Source: Prorocentrum cordatum (taxonomy: Eukaryota > Sar > Dinophyceae > Prorocentrales > Prorocentraceae). Taken from it: 64,000 bases of DNA. The notes beneath the pieces were generated by a model. The model searched no databases. It saw only the letters and a program-made list of their open reading frames with translations, and was not told the origin of the DNA. Below, piece by piece: positions 20,093-28,800 of the stretch (its first letter is position 1; each line of letters begins with the position of its first letter). A program made the translations under genes and the position numbers. The stretch is from contig CAUYUJ010015943.1 of the NCBI GenBank assembly GCA_963575745.1, forward strand, positions 1-64,000. The letters are read 5' to 3'.

Positions 20093-22671
20093 ATGGCCCC
20101 CAAGAAGCCGGAGCGCCGTCGCTCTTCTAAGCAGCCTCCGAGTTCCCGCCCCACGCGCCCTGCTGCCGAAGGGTCTCTCCTTCAACGCAAGCAGGACTGC
20201 ATCGCAGCGTTCAAGCAAGCGGGGTCTGACCGCCCCACGGCCGCATACAACGGGCTTGCCGAGCTGAACGCGGACGAGCTCCAGGCAACGTACGACATGC
20301 ACAAGTCCAACACGAAGAAGCTTGGCAGCGCCCTGATCCGCATGTGCGCCGCCAACCAGATCAGCTACACGCTTGATCATCACCAGCGCAGCAAGCCTAA
20401 GCGCATGGCGGTGACACATCACACCCACCAGCGGGTTCCGCACGTCTTCAGGCTGCGGACACCCAATTCATCGCCTTGGACCCGGCCTTTTGGAAGGTCC
20501 CTGTCCTCGCCGAACCCACATCACCTGACGACGGCAAGACGTACAAGCCCAGTATCAGCCTCCACGACTACGAGAGCGGTGAACGGCTGCTGCAACACCA
20601 CCTCGAGCAGGGCAAGCGAGCCACGGGTCAGCTCGCGATTGCTGTCATGGGCCCAAAAAACGACAACTACGTCGGTACCGAGCTCGCCGTCCCCGTCCTG
20701 AAGCGACACCCCAAGGCGCCCAAAGTGGTTCACACGCACGTCCCCGTGACCGTGTACCAGCTGGGCACCAAGGAGGTCGCCTGCACGGAAAAAGTAGCCG
20801 TCGCCACCATCGACCCTGCCGACCACGTATGCTGGATTCGGGCGACCATACATGAAACCGAGGCCATTGCCGCAGTCCCCTCCATGCACCAGGCCTTCGA
20901 GGACCAGTTCTCGGGAGGTGCCCCCGTGAACGGTGGTCCACGCGCCAAGGGCCCTTTTCGAGGGGACTCTGCCCCACAGGACAAGGCGCGCCAAAACCAA
21001 AAGCACAGGGAGTCCAAGAAAGACGCTCGCCGCCAGGAGCTCGATAGTCAGCTTCAGGACACCTTCAAGGCCCTCTTCCACGGCAACTTTAAAGCCGTCA
21101 CCATCCTCGAACCCTGCAAAAGCCTAGGCAGGTTTGGATCGGGCGTCGGAAAGAGGTCCCTGGCCGCCACCTTCGGCGTCAGTCTTCAAGCGGTCGACAA
21201 GGTCCTGGCGGGATCAGGGCAACTCGGTGCCACCTACGACCTCAGCAACGTAGGTGCAGACGAGCCCACCGCTGACAAGTATCAGACCGTGTGGTTCCCT
21301 GAGGACCAGCCCATCACGATGGCAGACGCGTTCCAGAAGTCGGTGGAGTTCAAGGCCCTGGGAGTCGTCAGACACGGCAAGTCAGGTCTACTGGGGATCC
21401 GTGTTCCACGGGGGTCAGACGCCGCCAAGGCTGCTGCTGTCAGCATCCGTGGATGCGAGGCTACCCTCGCCAAGACGCGCTACCGCATCACTGGCATTGC
21501 GGCACGCCACGCCACGCTGACCCAGCTCGCCAAGACTCTCACGGGCCCGTCCGTCAAATGGGACTGTGAGGTCTACCACACCGCCTGGGACCCAGCCACT
21601 GCGGCCCAGTTTGCCTTAGTGCGCGCCCATCGGCCCCCACTCACCTATACGGTGCAGGTCGCGGGGTGCCCCATCCCGTGGAGCATCACCGAGGCCCCGC
21701 TGGCTGAGGTGGTGCCGAAGCGGGACAACGTTACCATCGTCACGCCTACCACCATCACAGAGCCTGTGACGCCGCCAGCCCGTGGTGGCGGCTTTAGCCC
21801 CGCCACCGGCACACTCCTCACCAAAGCGGCCCAGAGCCCCTACCTCCACGACCTCATGACTGCCACGCCCAAAGGCAAGGGCGTCGCACCGCTCCTGACC
21901 CCCAAGGAGGAGCCTTCAGCCAAGCGCCACCGCTCCTCCAGCGGGAAACGTGACGCCACGCCGCACGCAAGGTCATCCTGCGCCCCAGGCCGCAGCTCCT
22001 CTGCACCCCCGCACGGCACGGACGGAGCCGCTGAACCGATGGCCGCCCCAGGATCAGGTGGCCATGACTCCTGGCTTGGCACGGTGGCGGCAGAAGGTGG
22101 GGGCCACACCGAAGGCGACGCTGCCACAGCCGCCGAAGTACCAGGCGACGTCGACGACGTCGAGATCCTCTCATCAGGTGATGAATACAGCGTGGCCTCC
22201 CACGAACTCAACACCTTCGGCGAGCGCTTCGCATCGGCCTCTAAACTGCCAGATGCTGCCACGACCCGCATCCAGCACATGGAACAACAGCACGAGCTGC
22301 TAGCCAACACGGTGGATAACATGCAGGTACAGCTTGCGGGCGTCCTCTCCTCCCAGGCCACACTCACGGAGCACGTTTCAGGGCTGGAACGGGGGCTTGC
22401 CACCGTCGTCACCCAGCAACAGACGGCAACCGCCGACGCCGCTGCACTGCGCGGCGACATCCAGACCCTCCTCGGGCACCTCACGGGAGGCACCATCCAC
22501 CTGCCACAAGTGGCCACCCTGGAAACTAAGAAGGAGGAAGCTGCAGCGGCCGCCGAACCCGTGGCTGCCTGCGGTTGGATCGACCAGCCAGGCCAGGTCA
22601 CCCCAGGGACGGGGCCCCCAGGGGCCGACAAAGGCAAGGACAAGGGTCGGGCCACCCAGGAACCCTATTGA
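20093..22671 (+). pseudogene. LINE ORF1 protein, one frameshift
   Basis: Starts MAPKKPERRRSSKQPPSSRP at the ATG of 20093, a basic N-terminus suited to nucleic-acid binding. At about 20457 the reading frame moves by one. Adding one G there (CTGCGGACACC to CTGCGGGACACC) makes it continuous with TQFIALDPAFWKVPVLAEP, so a 1-bp deletion is the simplest reading. The middle (LAIAVMGPKNDNYVGTELAV, KVDWD-like repeats) is of no family I can name. Residues encoded by 22254-22485 have spaced Leu/Ala and Gln (RIQHMEQQHELLANTVDNMQ and following) typical of a coiled coil, as in the trimerisation region of many LINE ORF1 proteins. The C-terminus is Pro/Gly/Lys-rich. Likely role: RNA-binding chaperone of the element's ribonucleoprotein. 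ORF2 follows after ~170 nt. Confidence 0.75.
21782..21806. repeat. Bulged-C hairpin H1 in the LINE
   Basis: Arm GTGGTGG, C, core GGCTTTAGCC, arm CCGCCAC. Seven pairs including one G-T. Lies in ORF1, where it encodes RGGGFSPAT. Confidence 0.8.
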
Positions 22672-22842
22672 AGGTGCCTCAGAGAGCCCGCCTCAGCCCT
22701 CCGAGGAAGCGCCTTCAGAGGCATCTATTCCCTCTTCGCGTCGTATCTCTTTCTTGTCACCTCATGTCTGTTTTGGCAGCAGCACGCGCAAGCTATCTGG
22801 TGTAGGGACACCCGTAGTCTTGCAGGGGGCGTGATTGTTGCA

Positions 22843-25800
22843 ATGTACATGAGCATTCAGGGGTATTTGAGGACGTGTGCTGACATGCAGCTTTTGGCTC
22901 ATCGCTCGCGCCGCCCGCCAGGCCTCGCCATCATGTGGCGCCTTGCCTGCAGCCTGGCCCTCCCCTCGCTTGCGGGAGCGCGCCCGTCTTCAGGCGGTGC
23001 GCCCCAGCATGGAGGAGATTTTTTCTTGCGACACGCTGAACGTGGGACGCTTTTCTACCTTTACGATGACAGCATCTACAAATACGATCACTGCACAATT
23101 TTGGACCCGATCGTGAACGGCACCGCCGCCGCGGGTCCGTGCGGCAACGGGCCGCTGGGCGCCATTGCGAGCGCCTGGCTTGAGCAGCACCAGGGGCCCT
23201 GCCCCACGCGCTGCCCCCCTGGGACTCCGACGGCTACTACGACGGCTACGGCGAGTACCAGCATGTCTCCTACGAGCACGTCCTCGTCAACTACGACACA
23301 TGCATCGCAGTCCGCCCTCAGCCTGTCCTCGACCGTCGTGCAGCACATCCTCGACGGGGCCGCCGACAAAGCCCAGGCACGCAGTGGCGGCTTCAGCCCC
23401 GCTGTCGTGCCCCGCTTTAGCCCCACGGGTCTCACTACTCCTCTGTGCGCCAGGGGCGAACCCGAGGAGGACCCCGCTTTCTGGCACCTGATGATGATCC
23501 GAGCACGGCTCATACCGTGCGCCGCGGCGTGGGCACCAGGTGAGGACCACCAGGACGTGTTCTGGGCATGGCTCGAGGACTGCGTCCCGTACATCCTGGC
23601 GACGCTCCATCTGCCACAGTACGACCACTTTTTCCAGGAGGACTCCGAGGAGAAAAACGACGGCCTGCGCCAGCGCACCGCGTTCGACATGTGCGAGGAC
23701 ATCTGGCACAGAGCAGGCCCCGACAGACAGCGCACCAACCGCAACCTCACTCGTATCCAGGGCAGCCGCGAGTACCCCACTCGCTACTTTGGCCTTCTTC
23801 TGGAATACCAGGGCGCTCGTGCCCAGCTCGTCGGCCCCGAGGCTTTCACGGCACCATTGCCGCCATACCTCTCACGGGCACACGCCTTGCTGCCAAGAGG
23901 CCTCCCTCCACCCGACCAAGACGCCCTGGCGTACCTCGCGGATGCGATCCTGCACCACCCGCCAGACATGCAGCCGCTTGTCGAGGCGGAGCTCGCCGCG
24001 GCACCGATGGAACCGCTAAACCTACCACCGCCAGCTGGCCCCCTCGCCCAGCACGCCACGTGTGACCAGCCCGCAGCCGACGCCGAACCGCCTCTGCTCC
24101 AGCACATCGCGGCCAGCGATATCAACATATCCCTGGACTCGTTCCACGCGTCGGACGATAGCCAGGACGACATGGAAACCCAGGATCGCGACGGCACGGC
24201 ACCGCCAGGTGACACGGCCCAGCGTGACCGTGACAGCGAACCCTACATAGGGCGCCCCCCGTCGCACAGCAGTCCGCCCAACAACTCGGCCCAGGCCGAC
24301 CCCAGCGCACAGCTCAACGACGCTGAAGGCGCCACTGCCGCCGACGAGACAAGCCATCCCACTGCATCGCCAGCTCTAACCAGCCCGCGCAGTGGCGGCT
24401 TCAGCCCCGCTGCAGCATTGGCTGGACCTGGACGTCTTCAGACCTCAGGTGGCAGAACCACGCCCCGCACCCTTGTCTGCCGTGCTAACGCGACTGACTC
24501 CAATTCCAGCGCCGTCGACCACTGGCAGGCTGGCATCGACAACGACCCCATCGACGACGCGAGCCCAGACGCCAGCGGCTCCTACGAGGCCCCGCACAGC
24601 GCAGCGGCCTCACGACGCTGTGGCTGTCTCATTTGCCTCTTCGTGGCCACGTATGCCATCGTGGTAGCCATGCCGTACAAGGACCAGATCGACGGGTACT
24701 TGCCGACACCGAGCCGAGACCCCAGCTACCGGCAGCGACGACGACGTGAAGCGGCGGCACCAGGCCCATCTGTGTCCACTACACCCCGACGCACAACGGC
24801 ATACAACGTCACGCCCGCCTTGTGGGGTATTCTCAAGTGGACCAGCGCCAAACTCAGAGATATCGTCTCGGGCGGAGCCAGCGCAGTCGGGTTTGGCCTC
24901 GGGGGTGTCCTGAAATGGGCCAGTGGCAAACTCGGAGCTATTGCCACTGGCGGAGTGGTGTGCGGTCTTCTTCTGGTCGGCGCCAAACTCCTCGCTCAAG
25001 GAGCCGTCGGACATGTAGGAGCCCGCATTTGTGCGCGCGCCCTGGACTCATCCACGGCCCAGTGGTGCCTCCGCTGTTGCCAACCGAGCAGGAGGCCGCG
25101 GGGTGAGGCCACACACACAATGCCGCGCACGCATCCCGACGTACCCGAATGCCAGCACGTGCACTCACTTCGACATCCGCTGCTACAGGAACACTATGCT
25201 GCTGCAGTTGCCGCCGCAGTCGCCGATGTCACCACCGCCACCACCGCCGCCATTGTCGAAGTCACTGCAGCGGTATCGCGAGCCTCGTCTGTCACACCAC
25301 GATCGACCAGCCCGTCCCCGCGAGACGGCTCCATAAGCGGCATGGCTTATGGTACCCCACCGACTCACGAAGACGCCACAGCTCAGGCCAGCGACGCCGA
25401 GGCAAGGGAACCACGTGAGCGCACCCGCGACAGCCCGTGGTCCATCTTCCGACATGCAGATGCTCGTGGTTCCTCTTCCGACACGGACACCCAACCACCA
25501 CGTCGGCGAGCACGCTATGCATCACCCGCCAGGCCCCAGGCGCCTTCAGGCCCTGGTACGCCCCACCTAGCCCTCAGGCCACCGACGCGCAACTTACGCA
25601 ACACCATCCAGCGCGACCCAGCGGTCCCCGTGCCGCCGACGAGCATCCTCAACGCCCTGTACCAAAACGGCTTTGCGCTTGGTAACAGTGGCGTGTCTAC
25701 AGAGGACATCAAAGACGCCCTGCGACTCCACGACCATCCACGATTCACCCATGATCCAACACTCCAAGCGCTGGTGCCGTGGACTGACATCATGCAGAGG

Positions 25801-28800
25801 CCCCCGAACCGACTCACTTGGGTGCTGGAAGACTCGGGCGGGAACTCAGGCGAGACGATCTTCCCCTACCTCACGTGGGACCTCCGTCAACCCACCACTG
25901 ACACGCCCACGGTCTTCTGGCACGGGACCCGCGGCGACCTTGCGGCTCGTCCCGCTTTCAACGGAGGCCACCTCCTGCCAGGCCCCCGCCGTGAAGCGAA
26001 GGGTCGAACGGCCACAAATGCTGGCCGCACGTACGTGAGTGTGCACCCGTCGCTGGCCGCGTGGCACGCAGTGCCGCCCCACCCGCCCTACAGCCTCGAA
26101 GGCGACACCCTCGCGTGGGGACCCATCGCGCTCTGGATGTGCGAGGCCACCCAACCGCCGCGCGATGAGAACTGGCGCAACTTCGTGAAAGGGGAGGCCC
26201 ATGGAGCGCGCCTCATCTACCCTCGTGTCCTGGGCCTCCTCATCCGCATGGACTGGTGTGCCCCCACGGAAGCTGCCTCCAGGTGCCGTGCCCTACCACA
26301 AGCCTATGGCATGGGCGACTGTGCGCACGCCCTCCACATCGCTGGCTACGATCATCCAGACCTCCGCGAGGCGGCTGAAGCCCGCGACCAGGAAGCCAAC
26401 ACCTGGCGCAGGCCGGACATCGCGGCAGCGTGGCCACCGCCGCAGGCACTATACTCGCCAGAGGCAGCGCGAGCATGGGCTAAACAGCACTACGACACCG
26501 AAGCCGCCACCAGGGCCGACCCCAACCAGCCCCGTCCACGCGTCTCGCTTCGCAAGCTCCAGCTGGACCCGCAGCCACTGATCGACCTGGTGTACACTGG
26601 CTTGCAAGCCGTCCCCGTGCGGGGGCAGTCCGACGCACGAGAGCCGCGCCCCAGCGGCTCCAGCCCTGGGGCCGCGTCTGGCCCACCGCGCACCTACCAG
26701 TCAGGCGCCGCCCTGGCACACAGTCCAGACCGCTCATCGACGACATCAGGAGCCGACGACCGCCGTACGCCGTCCCTCATCAGCGCGGCCGCCGCCCTCG
26801 CCCGAGGCCATGCCCGCCCACGGCGATCCGCCTCGCGTTCGTCACGGCAGAGCGGCGGAAACTCCACCTCGGACAACAGCGACATCGAGACGTGGGAGCA
26901 CATCGAGACGGAAGAGGAGCCGACCGCCTACCACGTCCTCGCCTTCCACGTCCGCGATGTGCGGGCCCGTGTCAATGCCCCTGGCATCGAGGTCTGGCTT
27001 GACCCAGGCGAGCACCATGACGGCGCCTACTTACCGTGGGGGACGACCGTCATGGGCCACCGCGTTATCGACCCTGTGGTGGCGGGTCGCGACGGCTGGG
27101 TCATCCTCCACCACGACCATGGCGATACCACTACCAAGCTCTGGGCACCGACCCAAGTCCACGTCAAGGCGGACGACACTTGGCGCACGGTCATGATCCC
27201 AGCGGACATGGGGCCCCAGTGGATCGAGCGCCATGCTGACGACGCTCGCCTCCCCGCCGAGGTGGTCCGCACTACAGGCCAGTCCTGGTTCGCCGATGTC
27301 TGGCCCTTGTGGGATCGTCCCCGACCCCACCCAGACGACCCAGGCACAAACGAGCAAGCACTCCCGCCCCTACCAGGACGCTGGTCATGCCCACAGTGCC
27401 GATTCCAATGCTGTCAGTACTGTGCGGCCCGCCGCAACACGCAGCTCGGCACCTCGGGCCAACCAACGTGCCCAGACTGCTCCCTCAGCGGACTACGTGC
27501 ACTTATGGACTGGTCCACGGACTACTCTTGCAACAGCTGGACGTGTGCGTACAGCACCGACAACAGGGACTCCGACACATGCTGCCTCTCCAGCAGGTGC
27601 CCCCATCCGCCTAGTCCGCACAGCCTGTTCGACGTCCGTGCCACAGGGATGCCTCCGCACATCCTTGCCCGCCAATACGGCAACGCGCCAGCCCAGCACG
27701 ACCTCAAGGAACCCCCCCGAGCGCCTTCAGGCCCCGGGGGGGAGCCTCCACAACCAGGCCAAGCAGGTTACCAGGGTCAATGGTATCTTCCACCGAGGCC
27801 GCGTCGCGTCCTCAAGCAGGGATTGCCCGACGGCACGAGGCGGCCACCTGGGTTCACAGGAACGGGGATGCCTGAAGATCCGTCCCCCGACCAACCGCTG
27901 TGGAGGGAAGGCTACGTGCTCTTCGGCCCCCACCAGGCCCTCAAGGAGGACTTCATCTTCAACAAAACGGTCCGCCGACCTTACTCCCTAGCCATCACCA
28001 ACATGCATAGGGATCGTGTCACAGTCAGGACCGTCTGCGAGTCTATCGCCGAGCGCATCCACACTACCCGCACCCGCTGGCGAGATGTGGTACTGTACTG
28101 GAATGCCGAGGGCGGCCCTGGGCCTCAAGCTCTCGACTACGACATGCGCCTCTGCGACGCCATGGTGAGCCGTGCCACGACCGAAGCCGAGCTGAACCAC
28201 GACCGCAGCAACCGTGGTAGTTTCTGTCTCTACGGACCAGCGCACCAGCGAGCTGTGAACATCACGGTGCTTCCCGAGCCGCAGAACATTGACTACGTGG
28301 AGCATGTGCGGCGATACTCACCCGTCGGGGCGACCTACCCAGACCACGCCTTCGAGCACGTCTATGAGGACTGGCGGCGGCCCGACGTGCCCACCATCCT
28401 CCCCGACACCCGTCCGCTCTCGAGAGCCGACCAGCAGCGCTACCAACAGCACCTGCAGCGCACCCAGCAGCGCGACCAACGCGACGCAGGTCAGCCGAGC
28501 ACGCCACGCAACCGCTCCCCCGCGCGCGTCCCGACAGGCGACAGCACGGTGTACGGCGGGGGTGCCGCCTACCACCGTGGCCCCATTGGCGCCAGGCCCG
28601 CGGCGGCAGGAGCAGCCGCCTCCAGCTACGGCCATGCCCCCCACGCCAGGGTGCACCCAGCGGTCATCGGCTACCCGCGTGCACTCGTGCAGGCTCCCCC
28701 ACGGGCCACCTCGCCCGTGCCTGGGTCCACGCGTGCCTGGGGCCTTTACCCAGGCCGCCACGACAGCACCCCCAGCAACCAGCCCGCAGTGGTAACCCCT

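Noticed and set aside
23415-23435. Thirteenth LINE hairpin (CCCGCTTTAGCCCCACGGG)
   Set aside because: The core lacks one of the GG bases and the inner stem does not form; left out, though it may be a decayed copy.
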